Shown here one piece after another: positions 33,932 to 48,312 of a DNA stretch of 64,000 nt. Source of the DNA: Helopsaltes ochotensis (lineage: Eukaryota > Chordata > Aves > Passeriformes > Locustellidae); contig VXBM01000236.1 in NCBI GenBank assembly GCA_013400155.1, forward strand, positions 124,001-188,000. The letters run 5' to 3'. The first letter of the stretch is position 1. Each line of letters begins with the position of its first letter. A program made the position numbers and the translations under genes. The notes under the pieces are model-generated. The model made no database searches, was not told the origin of the DNA, and worked only from the letters and a program-made list of their open reading frames with translations.

Positions 33932-36500
33932 CTGTAAGAAGAGGGACACGTTTAAGCATCTTTGCAAGGCTGGTTCAGCCAAGCTGAGAGACTGGAGCCT
34001 AAATGCCAAACCCTTTCCATCAGGGATGAGCGGGAGAGCTGAGGAGGAGGTGAGATGGCTGCTCACGGATCTCAGCTCATCCCACGGAGATATGTCCCCT
34101 TGGAAGCAGTCTAGGACTTGGGAAAACGCCACCTGAGGGGTTTCGGCCTGGAGAATCCTTCCCCCAGGGATGGGGGACTGCAGCCAGGGCTGCAGGAAGA
34201 TCTATGGCTGGAAATAATCAAATACCTCAAAGGCAGACACAATAACTCCTAATTTTACTCTGCAAAACTTGCTCAATCCTGGAGCCCTTTCTCCAGATTA
34301 CTCACTGCCAGTAAGTTTTTTCTCTCTCAAGCTCTTCTCTGCAAGCCTCATTAGCTACTGAGATTCAAAGGTCTTCAGGGACCTTTAAATCCAACCCAGT
34401 ATACCACATAAATTAACACTTTAAACCTACAGTAACATTTGTAACACGAGATTTGCCAAGAGGCAAAAATTTTATGTAGCGACCTCTTATTCAGGAAAAA
34501 ATTGCTGCTGCCTTAAAAACTGCTTAACAGATCAACATCCCGACCCAGAATTTGGAATTCGGGGTTAGAAACCAGAATCCCAGCTGTCCCCGGGTGCGGC
34601 AGCTCATCACCCGCGGCATTTCCCTGTTATTTCCACTTCATAAAAAAGAGAAGTCAAAGATCAATTAGGAACCAAACACCTTCTGTGTGTTACTGCATCC
34701 AACAGCCAGGGCTGCTCCGACCAGGATGGGGTTTTCTTGCTGAAGAAACCCGATCGTGGTCATTTAAGATGTAAAATACACAAGAGAACAAAAACACAGC
34801 CCAAGACAAAGACCCAGGAGGCTTCAAAAAGCAGCCCAAAAGGTTATCGAGCTCATCATTGCTCTGAGAACAAAACCTGGGGCATCAAAAGCACCTCTGA
34901 AAGAGCAGAGAAGAACAAACACCTCCCCTGAATTGCCGGGCTGGTTAAGATCCAGCCATAAAACTCTCTATCAAGAGCAATAATCGCAAAAGGCCCTTGG
35001 GCTGTTCACAAGCCCCAGGGCTCTCACCTCCCCGCTCCCTCGCATTCCCAAGGTATTTTCCAAAGAACAGCTCCCCTCCCAACCTCAGCATCCCGGTCCT
35101 TCACTCGGATTTTACATCTGCATTTTGCTTTATTCCAACAAGCTCGGGTGCAGTCTCTCAAATGGAAATGTTTGGAAACCCTTTAGTTTCCAAAGAAGAA
35201 CCCCCAAAGCGTTTCTCAAATTCACAAAATGTTGCTATTTCCTTCTGTCCCTGTGCAGGCAGGTCTGCAAAATTCCTGGCGTTTGTCATTGTAACGATGT
35301 CGTGGCTGAAAGGACCCCGAAACGCTGTGGGATGATTTGGGATCAGCTTCCCAAAGTCTCACTACTGGGCTTTTAAACATCCCTAAAAAGCAATGATGAG
35401 CAAAACTTACCTGCCTGAGGAAGGCCAGTTACAGTTTGATGGACAACCGAAGGCTCTCTTTTACAACAAAAAGGGAGCAAAGGGCGAGAACAATTCCCAA
35501 AGCACCACATTCCCAAAGCTCCCACATCCCACTGCACTGCCCCAGGTGTGGAACACTGGAGCAGGATGCTCCTGCAGGCACCACCAGCACCTTTCCTGAC
35601 ACACCCGAGCAAGGTGAGGGACGAGAACAAGTGAATTTCTCTTTAAACCCCTTATTTAACTCACGTTGAGACGCTGTAACTAAGTGAGGGAACAAATTGC
35701 ATCATAATCCGGCTTGAAGTGTCAATTAAATCCTCAGTGTGGCTTTGGAATGCTGTTGTTGCCTGGATCATAACTGGAGTTTTACAGAACAGGGTGAAAG
35801 AGAGGCTGCTCCTGCCGGCTGAACAGCCCCAACTCTGCTGCTCTGCCCCAGATTTTAATCTGATGCCACTTGTCACTGACCGCTCAGAAAACCACTGAAT
35901 TTTGGCTAGAAGTAACCTGTCCATTAAACTCTAGCCAGAAAGAGAAATGACAGCCAGGGTGAATGACTGAATCACACCTTTTACTTAGCAAACAAACCCA
36001 TAAAAGCAGCTTGTGACACCAATTGTGAGCACAGCAGCTGCTGCTTTGGGACAACTCCCATGCAGCCGTGTTTTCCAGGAGCAGCGACACACCAGCACTC
36101 CACACTCGACCTGGGAATGGACACAACCCGTGTGAGCAGAGAGGGGGGCCCATCCCTAGGGAATACCTTCCACAGTGCCTTGAATTACGCAAATCATGGC
36201 ACTGACCCTCCAGTGACTGGCACGGAGGGGTCAGGGGGTCCGGCTCGGGATGCTGGGAATGCTCAGATCCCTGGGAAGGCCAGGGGCAGGGAAAGGGTGA
36301 CCAAGCCTCTTGCAGCCCTCCGAGCTCCCGAAGGCCAAGTCCCTCTCCGGGGACTCAAGGGCCCCGTTGTTCCAGGGCTGCAGCTGCCGGAGGTCGGGGC
36401 ACGCCCGGCCATGAAGGGCCCGTCTGTGTCCGTCTGGGAATCGTGGCCGGCACCACTTGGATGCTTTTTTCCATTCACCACCCCCCAGATATCAGTAATA

Positions 36501-36680
36501 TATTGGGAAGAAATTCTTCCTTGTAAGGACAGGTTGCCCAGAGAAGCTGTGGCTGCCCCTGGATCCCTGGCAGTGTCCAAGGCCAGGCTGGATGGGGCTC
36601 GAAGCAACCTGGGATTGTGGAAGGTGTCCCTGCCCATGGTAAGGGGTGGAACAAAATCATCTTTTAGGGCTCCTTCCTTC
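36501..36680 (+). mobile_element. CR1 LINE 3' end
   Basis: A sense copy with 'gggaagaaattcttccttgt', 'gtccaaggccaggctggatg' and 'gaaggtgtccctgcccatgg'. Confidence 0.85.
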
Positions 36681-37938
36681 CTCTGCATCAGCCCTGGGCG
36701 CATGGGGCACCCCGGCTGTGCCACCTTCTGGGGAATTCTAGAAGGAATTCTTACCTAGTCCATGATTTCACTGAAACTCCTCATCCTCAAAGTCATGGGG
36801 AACTGATTCTCTCAGCCTGTGCACTTTTGGAGACAGAGAATTTTTCAGGAGTCAAGCACACACAGCTTTTTTCGGAGCAGGTATTTTTCCGTGCATAGTC
36901 TAAACAATCCCCATTTTGCTCCTCCTCCAACCTAAAGCCCTCAAATCACCTTTAATTTTAGAAACACCGTGGGTTTAATCAAGTGAATCACTGTAGGATG
37001 CAAAAAGGTCAAAAAGCCAACACAGGAAAAATCCCAGGGGAAGGCATTCCTCAAAATAACCTGGGAAACAATAGCACAGGCACCGCTCCCCGGAGGGAAT
37101 CGGATCTGCCTCGGTTTCTCTGGGCAAAATAAAGCAAAACAAAGGCACACAAAGCCGGTCTTCCCTGCAAAACCTGCCTGGGAACATTGGACAAAGCTGC
37201 TGGAGGATGGATGTTAAGGGGGAGCACAGTCAGAACTCCCAAAATAACAGGGCCTCTCAAACTCATTTGTAGGATGGACATTCCACACTCCACGCAAGTA
37301 AGGATAAAGAAAAGTATTGTCATTTTTCATAAAACAAAATGTCATTTTGGCTTGTCATTCCAGGCCCTTGTCAAAAGTCTCTCAAAGGGCCACTGAACAC
37401 CAAGAAATGTATTTCCAATGGTCAAACAGCTTCAAAGGAAGAAAAGTGGAAAAATATAATCCAACCCATGCAATTATGCACAAAGTGTTCCCTTAGGCTA
37501 AGTTGGTAGGAAGAACGAGCATCTTCCTCCTGCAGAAGGGAAAAACACTCAAACCTTCAGGTGTACAAGGCCTTTTGGGTAAAAAGTGAAAAAAAGCCCA
37601 AAAATTTTCTGCCTCCAATGGCTCCCAAGTCCATCAAGTTCTCATCCAGAAACACACAGCTCAATGTCTTAAGGCACCTGAGGAAAAAAATCATGAACTC
37701 ACCCTCTTGCAAGAGGGTTTAACAGGATTGTTAAAGACAAATTCCCCCTTCCTTTGCAGTTCGGGTGATCAGCAGTGTGAGGAGCCTAAGAACCAGCCCA
37801 GGCTCTGCAGCATCACTCTCTGCAAGCAATACTGTTCTTTTTCTGTGCTCTCAAGTTCAGCCTGTGGTTTAGAGGAGCAGCTACTTGAGTATCAGCCCCA
37901 TTGTCCTCCAGAACTTCGCCTCTGGTCACACGTGGTGC

Positions 37939-37951
37939 AAAAAAAAAAAAA
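37939..37951. repeat. Short A tract
   Basis: A 13-base A run with no other notable context. Confidence 0.7.
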
Positions 37952-40900
37952 CAAACCAGATCAAGTAGATAATTTATATTCCACTAGCCCAGAAAGAAGC
38001 TCAGGGAGTAGCTTTGCTTTATTGAAAAGAAACCCCATTCAACATATTTTAAGAATTGTTTTTGTCATAGCTTCTTTCTCCTCATAAAAATGCAAGGAGC
38101 AAATGAGGGAACAATTCCCATTTCAACGTGACAGAACTTTGACACCGTTGTCTTGTCTGCAGGACAAGCCACAGCCCTGCCTGCAAAACTCGTGGAATGG
38201 GATCAGTACCACGAGGGGGAGGACTAGGGATGGAGAGAGCAGAGGTGGTACAACCTCCACTACCCACCTCCCTCCCCACACCTGGTACTCCCAGCTGGCT
38301 ATGGGAAATCTTTGCCAGGGCTCTGGAGCAGGTTCCACACCATAACAAATCCCTTCCCTCAGCTTTTTCTGTGTGAAGCTCCAGTTTGGTCCTCACCTTC
38401 AAGATGCCCAGAACTCCTCTGGTGCCTGTTGCTTCATCTCTGTCATCCTTCCCACCCAACACCAGCCATATTCCCACTCTTTCCAGCTGTTCATGCTGGA
38501 GCCCAAGACCCCAGAGGCACAATCCTCCACCCTGAAGTTGATACAAAATCCCAACTCCCTCCTCATTCCAATCTGCACTCCAGGATCCTCACCAAGGTTT
38601 TCAGACACAACAGGGAACTTCAAAAGCATATTCCACCCAAAGCTGTTCTGTAATCCTGAAATACCAGTGATGCTAAGGAGCTTACCCAGGCGGGAAGTTA
38701 GGCTGGGAGGAGGGATTAAGCTCTGGTCCAGGCAGGAGCTGTAACAGCAGAGCCACCTCCCTCCCAACACTCGTGAGGAGCTTCACAAAAACGACAGCCA
38801 AGGAGTCAAGGGAGTACTGGGCCACTAGAAAACAGAAATGACCTTGGACTTGGGAGATGGACCACGGAATGACATGGACTGGGGACACAGCACTTGCCAG
38901 CGGGCAGGACGTCCCATCTCAGCACATCTACACCCTGAACATGCCACCAGTGCTCCTGGGAACGGGATCTGAGATGCTGCCAATGTGCTGAGCACTCCTG
39001 TCCTTGAGTCAAACGCCTCTCCCCCCAAGGACTGTGCAATCCCAGTTTGGAGAGGGTCAGGGAATGACACTCTGGCTCTTCCAAGCACTCCTGTAACAGA
39101 CACCAACTGGAGACCAATGAAAGAAGAGGGAGCAGGTTTTCCCAGGCTTTTATTGGTATTTTACCTTCAATACCCAGGAAAGCCACTGTGTTTTCCAGGA
39201 CAGAACCCTAAATCCAACTGCCAGTTCTCAGTCCAAGCCAAAGCAATGGACACAGGGCATTAATTGCCATCAGAACAATTAACATGCCTTATAAACTTCC
39301 CTTCAGAACCAAACCCGTCCCTCTCCCTTGTTCCTTTGCATGTGGAACTGAGCTTTAAGCAGACCTATGACAGCAGTGATCACATCCTGCATCTCCAAGT
39401 CTGAACAGGAATTTCCTCCTTTCCTCTAATTCAAACCTTCCTCAGCTCAAACTCAGCTTAGTTCAATAAGCAACATCCCAAATATTTACATTTCCACCAC
39501 TGATCCAACTGAACACAGTGCTTGATTTTTCCTTTCAATCAGCTCAGGGAGCCTGGAGCAAATGCAGGTAAACCTGGCAGGTAAGGACACAGCAGAGGCA
39601 GCAGGCAGGTGGATTTGCTCCTCATGGGAGGAGTGGAGTGTTCGGAAAAGGAAGGTTCCAGCATTCCTTCAGCACAGGGAGAATAACCTGTGGAACCCCC
39701 AGAAACACTTTCTGTCCTAAACCTCCAGAGAAAACTGGTTTCAGCACGAAATGGAACCAGGTCTGCAGTCTGAATCCCTGGATTCCACACACCCCACAAC
39801 CTTCCCTGACTGCAGGAGCACCTCAGTCACTAAATCTGACCCCAAACCTGCACCACCTCAAGCCTGGAAAACCACAATTTGTTTAACGAGGCTGTTTGTC
39901 TAAGACACCTTGCCCTGGAGCTGCCTTGTGCTGGGGGGGAGCTGGTGGCTCCCACAAGGACTTTGACATGTCACAGAGACTTTGGCAATGTCACGGAGGC
40001 GGACACGGCTCCAACTGAGCAACGGCTGAGGCTTCCCGCTCCTTACACCTGCTGGCACTGAAGGGAAAAGCTCAAACACAACCCAGATGTGAGGAGAACA
40101 AGGTCAAAGCTGAGTTTAACACGACACATGAAATTCACCTGCAGTGAATGTTTTTACTGGTAGCAGGGGTAAGAGATTCCTGCTGCAGACTCCGGGTGCA
40201 GCACAGCAGAGCTGCGGGAAGTCCCTCGCTGGTTAAATGCTGAGAGGGATCAATGTCAGCAAGGTAAGGAACTTAAATCAGTTCCTTTTGCCTCCCAAAG
40301 AAATCAGATTTAGCTGTGAAGCAGCGCCAGGCAGGGATCTGCTGTCTATTAGCATGAATTCTCAGTTTTTCACATTTTAATTAGCTTTTGTAGCCCTTTT
40401 CAGGCCCATTTTCAGCCAGCTGGGCTACGCCCCCCTCCAGATGGAGGTCATGGGTTCTCCTGCATTCCAACAGCAATTCCTTCCTTATTTGAGCAGTTAT
40501 ATTCCCAAAATATTCATGCACTTTATAAAACACAGCACACATTTGATTTGGGGAACCCAACCCCTGGCAATTCCATAACAGCCATAGTTCCTCTTCCTCT
40601 TCTCCAGCTGCACCACTGCTCTTGCTCTTCATGACCTGGAGCTTCTCCAGCACATCCAGGACAACATGAGGTCACCAGCACAATCCTCCTCAAGCCAGAA
40701 TCCCTCTTTAAAATATTCCCCAAATCAGGGGCTGCTCCAGCAAAGAGCTTCAGGGCCTTGCTTCTTCCCTTGGAGCACCTCTGTTCCCTGCAAAATGAGG
40801 AACTGGGCTCTCTCCAGCCTGAAACCACCCTTGGGGCTCCTCCTTGGGAGAAAAATTCCTTTTGACAGGTTTGAAAACACTTTTAGGAATACCTGGAAGG

Positions 40901-41539
40901 TCCTGCTAGTCATGGCAGGAACAACAACCTCAACTGCTCCACAACCAACCATGGACCACAACGTGCACAGGGACCATTCCCAGAGGATGCTTTGGATCAC
41001 CTCCACTGAAGGTGCTTCTTTGCCACCCAACTCCTTCAACTCCCACCAATTCCAGACGTTTCTCAAGAGACAGGAGCACTGAAATCCCAACATCTGGGGA
41101 GAGCAGCCGATTCAATGCACAGTCCCCCTTTTTGAACCCATCTCCAAGGCAGACAAACACTCCAGGTGACCAAGCCACCTCTTCCTGCAGGAGGTGACGA
41201 ACCAGCTCCTGCTCTGGAACTTTCCACTGGGAATGTGGCTGCAGGATCCAAATTTATGGTATTTTTCAGTTCTCTGGTATTTGGCCTTTTATCTCTATTT
41301 TCCATAACCCTGTTGCCTGGAGTGGGACCAGCTGCAGCAAAGAATTGGTTTGGATTCACTCACAGAGACAGATCCATACAGGAGAAAATTACAGGAGAAC
41401 ATCTGTCAGACACTGGGACTGATGACCTTCATTCTGTCCTTGCTCTCAGACAACAGCTATTCTTTTTTTGGGGGGGGGAGTCTTCAAAAATCTTCATAAT
41501 TTTTGTACCTTTCTGCTGTTCAGATAATTGAGCTGCTTA

Positions 41540-41685
41540 AGGAAATGCCCAAGGCCGGGCTGGATGGGGCTTGGAGCATCCTGGTCTAGTGGAAGGTGTC
41601 CCTGCCCATGGAAAAGGGGTGGAATGAGATCAGCTTTGAGGTCCCTTCCAGGCCAAACCATCCTGGGATTTCATAATTCTATGAT
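41540..41685 (+). mobile_element. CR1 LINE 3' end
   Basis: A sense copy from 'aaggccgggctggatggggc' to the terminal 'cataattctatgat'. Confidence 0.85.
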
Positions 41686-42512
41686 AAAGTTTTAAAAACA
41701 TTTTTCCTTGCTCCATAACAAACCCAAGACTTCCTGTCTGAGTACATTTTTTTCCCTTTTCAGCACAAGGGTTTTAAAATCTTCTTTTCTCAATCTGAAT
41801 GTTAAATTTGGCCTTCGGTGAGGATTAATTTTTATGACGTTTTATTGGAAGAAAAAAAACCGAAGGGAAGGAAACAGGAGGAGGGAATCAAGTAGTCCAA
41901 ATTGAATAGAATTAAAATGAAAACAAGTCTGCTGAAAATGTAACACCCACAAAATAATGCATCCATGAAATAGTGTGGATAAACAATCCACTGCAGCAAT
42001 TAGGAAATATATCCAATTATTACCCAGCCATCCACTTCAAGGGTAAAGGTTTTAATGACAATTCCCACACCTGCAGGATTTTGCGGGGATGCATGGAACT
42101 GTGGTGGGAGACAGTGACTACCTGGTTAATTCTATACAATAATCTGCTCAAATAAATTATGCTCTGTTGCCTAATTAATCAGATCCCCTGCAATTAACGT
42201 CAAGGAGCCAATGACCTCATGCAGACAGGATTAAGAGCTCTGCAAGGCTCCATTCCGGGCACAGCCACGGGAACAAGTCCCCGCAAGGCAGGGCCGGGTG
42301 CGGTGCCAGAGATGCTCCTTCATGCAGGAATTGCAAAACTCCAGATCCTACAACAGGGACTCCTCGGAAGCCAACTGGACACAGCATGGGAATGGGGGGA
42401 AGAGGGAATGTCCGCTCAAGCCCTGGATCCAGGGACAGCCAAGGGGTTTCTCAGCACACGCACTGGAGAAGTTGCCTCCAGATAAACATCCTGCTTCCCA
42501 AAAACTGGATTA

Positions 42513-42685
42513 TAGCAACATGGGATGGTGTGGGCTGAAGGGACCTTCAAGACCATTTTGCCCACCCCTCTGCCATGGGCAGGGACACCTTCCACTAGTC
42601 CAGGTTGTTCCAAGCCTCATCCAATCAGGCCTTGAATATTTCTAGAGTTGGGGTATCCACCTCCTCTCCAGGCACCCTGAGTCAG
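42513..42685 (-). mobile_element. CR1 LINE 3' end, truncated
   Basis: Antisense copy with 'gaagggaccttcaagaccat', 'gccatgggcagggacacctt' and 'ccaggttgttccaagcctca'. Confidence 0.85.
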
Positions 42686-42768
42686 TGGTGGTAAAAACCA
42701 CCCTCATTGTAAAAAACTCAAATTCTGCTGCTGTTTAGTCCCCTCCTGGCCTGGCTTCCCCTGCCTGT

Positions 42769-43788
42769 GTGAGCTCAGCAGCAAGAACTGCCTCCTCTGG
42801 AAGTGAGGACACCTGGAGCAGCTCCCACAGCCGTGGCACCCATGGAAACCACTGTCATGAAGGGAAAACAACACCCCAGCACTTCTGGGACGGATCCTTT
42901 CAGAAGCAAACCTATGGCTGCCTGACCCACCTGCCAGCTGTGCCATCTCCTCGCCCTTGGAATGTGCTCTGGGACATGTGGGCAGCTGAGACAGTCAGAG
43001 GAGGCACATGGGATCCCTTGATGGCTCCGTGGAGTGCCTGGAGCGGTGCCATGGGATCGACCGTGAGCACTGGGCTGGCTCTGCCCCACCACTCACTGCC
43101 TGTGCACTGGAACAGCACAACACTGAGCTACGAGGATGAGCTGAACCAGAAATGCCACAATGTGCTGTACAAACTCTGGGAAAAAGAGTGTGGGGGGGAG
43201 TTCAGGAATGTGAGCCTTCCACAAGCTGCTGTCTCACAGCCGGTCCCAGCACCGTGCACATCTCCGGCCGCCTCTAGGCCCAGCTTCGGGGCCGCCAAAC
43301 CCAGCTCCACTTGCTGCTGCAAGCACCAGACAGTTCCTAATCAGAACAACACTCCCTCTCCACATGGCAACAGCTCCGTTTTCCATCCAAACAACCCATC
43401 CCCAAGCCCCCACGGCCCGGCCAGCGAGCGCGAGCAGCTGGCACAGCACGAGCAAGTGGATCTCGAAGCTGCGCACAGGAATTCCATTATCTTCCCGGCA
43501 AACAAACCTCAACCACGGCATTCCTGGGTCTCTGGCTGCGGGTGGGAGCCCCAGAGCAGAGGCAGAGGTGTGAGTTTGTGCAAGCCAAGCCTTTCTGAGC
43601 CGGGCTTTGAAGTGCAGAGCCCGACGCACGTCTTCAAACAGCGCCCGAGGCTGCACAGCAGCATCGGCTCAGCGGCTCCCGCCATGCGCCGCAGCCCATC
43701 CAGATGTTTCCAGCCAGGCAGCCAGGCCAGCTGCTGCACAGCTGCCTCGTGTCGGGCTGGGGCAGCTCTTGGGAGGGAGCAGCACTAG
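42769..43788 (+). other. 339-codon open frame in a GC- and CpG-rich patch, function unknown
   Basis: This is the longest plus-strand ORF in the presumed EDA intron 1. It encodes a Ser/Pro/His-rich product without a signal peptide, membrane span, repeated domain or motif I recognise. The surrounding 43.2-43.7 kb is unusually CpG-rich. Such composition lowers stop-codon frequency, so a chance ORF is likely. An alternative promoter, an untranslated exon or an enhancer could explain the CpGs. I do not call it a gene. Confidence 0.2.
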
Positions 43789-44179
43789 CTCAACATCCCC
43801 CGTGACATGTTCTGACTTTGTGAGGCTGGAAGAAAAAGGTTTTGTGCTGTCTGAGTTGTTTGTTGAGAGGAGTTTAAGGAAGGAAAGCAGTAAAGGATTT
43901 AATGTTTCAGCTCCTGGATGCTGCTTGTGCTTCTGCAGCAGCTGCTTCTCCAACGTGTGGTAAAACTGAGGCACTAGGTTAAAAAAACCAGAAGGTTGAA
44001 AAAATGGAAGGTTAAAACAAACAAAAAAAAGGAACCAGAAGAAGAATTTAACGAACCATTCTGTCCATACCCAGTAGCCAAAATGAGGCTCAAAGGGCTT
44101 GGAGTATTTGGAGCTGGCCAGCAGCTTTTGACCCTGGAAAAGAGACAATTCCAGCAGCAGGGGGTGGGGAATTCAAGAC

Positions 44180-44465
44180 CATAGGATCCCAGACTGGTTT
44201 GGGTTGGAGGGACCTTAAAGTTCATCATGTTCTACCCCCTGCCATGGGGACACCAGATCAGGTTGCTTCAAGCCCCATCCAACCTGGCCTTGGACACTTC
44301 CAGGGATCCAGAGACAGCCACAGCTTCTTTGGGTAACCTTGCCAGGGCCTCACCATCCTCACAGCCAGAAATTCCTTCCCAATATCCAACTAACCCTGCC
44401 CTCTGGCAGTGGGAAGCCATTCCTTGTCCTGGCACTCCAGGTCCCACTCCAAAGTCCCACAAAAC
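44180..44465 (-). mobile_element. CR1 LINE 3' end, truncated
   Basis: Antisense copy with 'ataggatcccagactggttt', 'gggttggagggaccttaaag' and 'cagccacagcttctttggg'. Confidence 0.85.
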
Positions 44466-47092
44466 TCCAACACACAACTTGGGGTGACACATGAGCCGGG
44501 GAGGTCTCATCCAGGCACTCCAAACACTCACCAGTAACAGGAAATGCTGCTGTGGTGAAGAAAAATTAGGAAAACAACCCCCTCCTGCAGCCAGGGACTA
44601 TTTTCCTACTTCTCTGTGCGAGACAAGCAGTGACATCGCTTGGGGCTCAGCATAAGAAAAGAAAAATAAAATACTGTTTACAGAGAGAATTTTGCAACCT
44701 CTCCAAATGTCATCCTGGGTCATATTTTGCCCATGACGGGGACACAAAACCTGAGGGAAACTCCAAAGGCCGTGGAGCCCCGGGGTGCTCCCTGCAGCTC
44801 CTGCCTGAACATGGAAAGGCATCACCACGTGCTGGAGAAGGACCCACAAACCTTCTGAAGGCTTGAAACTGAAGAAGGATGGAAAATGTTTAGCTTTTGC
44901 CAGGAAAAAGTATCAAATATATCCTCCTAGGATTTTTCAGACAGCTTGGTTTGGGTTTGTTTGTTGTATTATTTTGTTGTTTTTTTTTTTCCTAAAGTTG
45001 AAACTGGTTTCCTAAATCATCCTGGACAGACAAACAACCAGGGACATCACACAATTCAATACCCAAACAAAGATGAGTCCACTTTTTGTAGCTTTTGCTA
45101 CAAATTGAGTGGATTAAACTCTTTATTTTTCAATAATGACCAGCCATGCTGCCCGCAGAGCCCTGGAAGGTCAAGGGCAGGATCTGGCTAAAATGCCATT
45201 CCCAAAGAGCAACAACACCAGGGACCAGCTGGAACCACCACTGTGGGATTCCCCTGGGGTGATCAGGTCATGATATTTTATTCCCCTGACCCCTGGGATC
45301 AGCCAAGCTGGGAAAGGCTCCCACAAAACAGCTCCAAACGAGAGGGATATTTTACCATAACCTTAAATAAACAAAAGCAGAGGAGAGAGAGGAGATGCTG
45401 CTGGTAACTACAAAGGGGAACTGTAAACACAACAGCAGATAAAGCAGATGGATGTTTGAAACAACCATTTGCACTGGAGAAAACACATGGGATCCGTCCC
45501 TAAGCCCGCAGGGAATGAATTTACTGCAGCCAGAAACCATGTGCTGCAGTCAAATTTCCATTTATAACCATTACCTGCTAAGCCTGAAAAACCCACAAAT
45601 AAAATCCAGGGCAGCAGAAATTTGTAACGTTGCAACAGGAAAAACCAAACGACTGAGGATCCCATGTGGAGAGAAGGATACTGAGAATGCTGCTGCAAGG
45701 AGCTCGGGGTGCCCAAGGGCAGAAATGCATCTGGCGGTTTTAATTCCCAGAAAACTCGGACATCCAGCACCCAAAGGAGAGGGAAATGCTTGGTCTGGAT
45801 CACATCAGCCTCAGTTCTGACTCTCCTTTTTTTCTCCAGCAGAGAAAACAATTTGATTTTTATTATTAGCCTGGAGAGGTGTGGGGTGGAGGTGGGAAGT
45901 GAGTGAGCAGAGCAGGAACCAGTCTCTGGTGAGAGATCTTCTGGAAGAAGCAAAGCACAGAAACTACCAATAAAACAGCCTTATAAAGTGGATTATTTGG
46001 GAATGACACCACTATTTAACGATGGTATTTTGGAAGCAGCTCCCACTACCCCGGCAGCACCTTCACCTACAGCTTGTGGCTGGATTTTTAAATTTAATTA
46101 ATTAAACCATGGCCGGGGAGGCAGGAGGAGAATGTATTGCTTTGGACCTCAGTCAAATTACAGATGCACACACTGGACTAATTGAGATACCCTTGGCACT
46201 ACTGGAATATGCCAGACTCCCAAAAAAAGCCCATTTCCCACTTCTCTTTGCTCTGCCTACACACGGCAGTTCCTGACACAGGGCTGGGATTAAAGGGGGA
46301 ACATTTCACCAGTGCTGGGAAGGGATCCTGAGGTACATGTGTGATCCTAGAGAAATTCTGGGAATTAATGAGCAGCCTCCCCTCATTCCCAGATGCTCCC
46401 ATATATCACTGGGCACGGACAGCATAGAGTCAGACAACTTTATGCAGCAAGGTCACCTTTCAAAAGGAGAAGCCACCCAAGGCCTCTTTCAACTTTCAGA
46501 GTCGAAGAAAAAAAGAGAAAAGCAGAAAGAACATCTGAAAGGGATGAAACTCCAGAAGCACAAAGGTGTAACCCCCCAAAATTCACCTCACTGCTGAAAA
46601 AACAACTCCCCGAGGCCCGAGCGTGCAGAGCTGCCTGCACCTCCAGAACCTGCTTCCTTGTGAGATGCCAGAAGAACTGTAAGTTTTGCATTCCCAGGGG
46701 AGAGGAGGGACTTCTGAACCAGCTGTCTGTGTGCAGACACAGCTCCAGCAGCAAGTCCCAACACCTTCCCCTCGGGCCCTGCTTTCTGGCCTCACCCACA
46801 GCCGTCAGGGGCTCTTTGTCAGGCCCCAGAGTGTTGACAAATCCTGTCCTGCACAACTCCCCACAACGGGAAGCAACAAAAGGCTGGGCTGTGTTCCTGT
46901 GGATTAGCTGCTCTCATCCCTCTAGCCAGGAGCTGTGCCTGTTCCGTGTACTCATCGGGGTAATTCCTTAGCCAGGCATTAGGCAGAAAACCCAGGGAAA
47001 GGCAGCAACAGCCACAACAAACAGCGGCTGCTCATGGCTACCTCGCGCTCCGTGAGGGGCGAGAGGAGAACAAAAGTGGTCTTCACTTCAGG

Positions 47093-47310
47093 TACAGCCT
47101 CAGGCTGTGCCAGAGGAGGTGCAGGTTGGACAGCAGGAGGAATTTCTTCCTGTAAAGGGTGGTCAGCCACTGGAAGGGCCTGCCCAGGGAGGTTTGGAGT
47201 GCCCATCCCTGGAGGTGGCACTCGGTGCTCTGGGACGGGGGACAAGGTGGTCCCAGGTTGGCCGGGATGATCTTGGAGGGCTTTTCCAACCTCAGTGATT
47301 CTGTGTGATG
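47093..47310 (+). mobile_element. CR1 LINE 3' end
   Basis: A sense copy: 'ggaggaatttcttcctgtaa', 'agtgcccatccctggaggt' and 'ttccaacctcagtgattctg'. It is close in type to the copies at 32196 and 53131. Confidence 0.85.
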
Positions 47311-47722
47311 TTGTGAAGTGAAAAAGCAGCACTTAGTGCAAGCAGAACACTCTGGGCAGGGAATGTGTGAGCAGGCAGCAGTGGAAGCTGCTCCTCCGCC
47401 TTTTTCCTTGTTTAGCACCTCCGGCACCTCTCCTGAACCCTCTGCTCTGCCGCAGTTAAAGCTCCATCCATGTCCCAGCATCTTGTCTGGACACCAATGC
47501 CAGCTCATATCCTTCAGCAGCAGTCATTCACTGACAAGCAGATTTTGAGACACACCTCATGTGGCACTGGAGTCTTTCCACCCACAGTCAGGGCAGTCAA
47601 CTCTTCCAGTCACAACCAGACCTGGAAAACTGACCCAGGGAAAAGGAAAATGTACTTGCACAACCTGGGTGACAAACACTCAAAGCCCAGAGCACAAGAT
47701 CATGTCCTCAGGAGGGCCATGA

Positions 47723-47875
47723 AGAATCCCAGAATCCCAGACTGCTTTGGGTTGGGAAGGATGTTAAAGTTCATCCGTGGGCAGGGGTACCTTTCACTAG
47801 CCCTGGTTCTCCAAGCCTCATCCAATGTGGCCTTGGACACTTCCAGGGATCCAGGGCCAGCCACAGCCTCTGTGG
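47723..47875 (-). mobile_element. CR1 LINE 3' end, truncated
   Basis: Antisense copy with 'gaatcccagaatcccagact', 'gctttgggttgggaagga' and 'ggccttggacacttccaggg'. Confidence 0.8.
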
Positions 47876-48259
47876 GTCTGTGTCCATGGAGATGTCCATG
47901 GGCTAAGGATGGACAGTGTCCTTTCCTAAAAACCCAATGTACATACACAATATATAAATATAAATGTAAATATAAATGTAAACTGCAGCCTCTTTGCCAA
48001 CACTTCCCCAAAACCGGTATGAAACCAGTATAAAACCAGTTCCCCCCCAGAGCAGAGCTCCACTTTCCCATCAGCAACACACACAACCCCCCAACACAAA
48101 CACAGCCAGATCTGAGGCCATCACTCAAGCCTGGCTGATGAATAATGTTGGGAATAATCCCTTTAAAAGCAGCTCTGCTCCCCATTTCCCTCCAGTCCCT
48201 GCCCAGACACGCTCCCAAGCTGAGCTGCTCCCCTGGGCTTTGACGTGGAGACAGAATCC

Positions 48260-48312
48260 CACACTCACAGGATGGTTTGGGGTGAAAGGGACCCATTTGG
48301 GGTCACCTTTGT
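48260..48312 (-). mobile_element. CR1 LINE tail fragment
   Basis: Only the terminal 'ggatggtttggggtgaaagg' block is recognisable. Confidence 0.4.
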
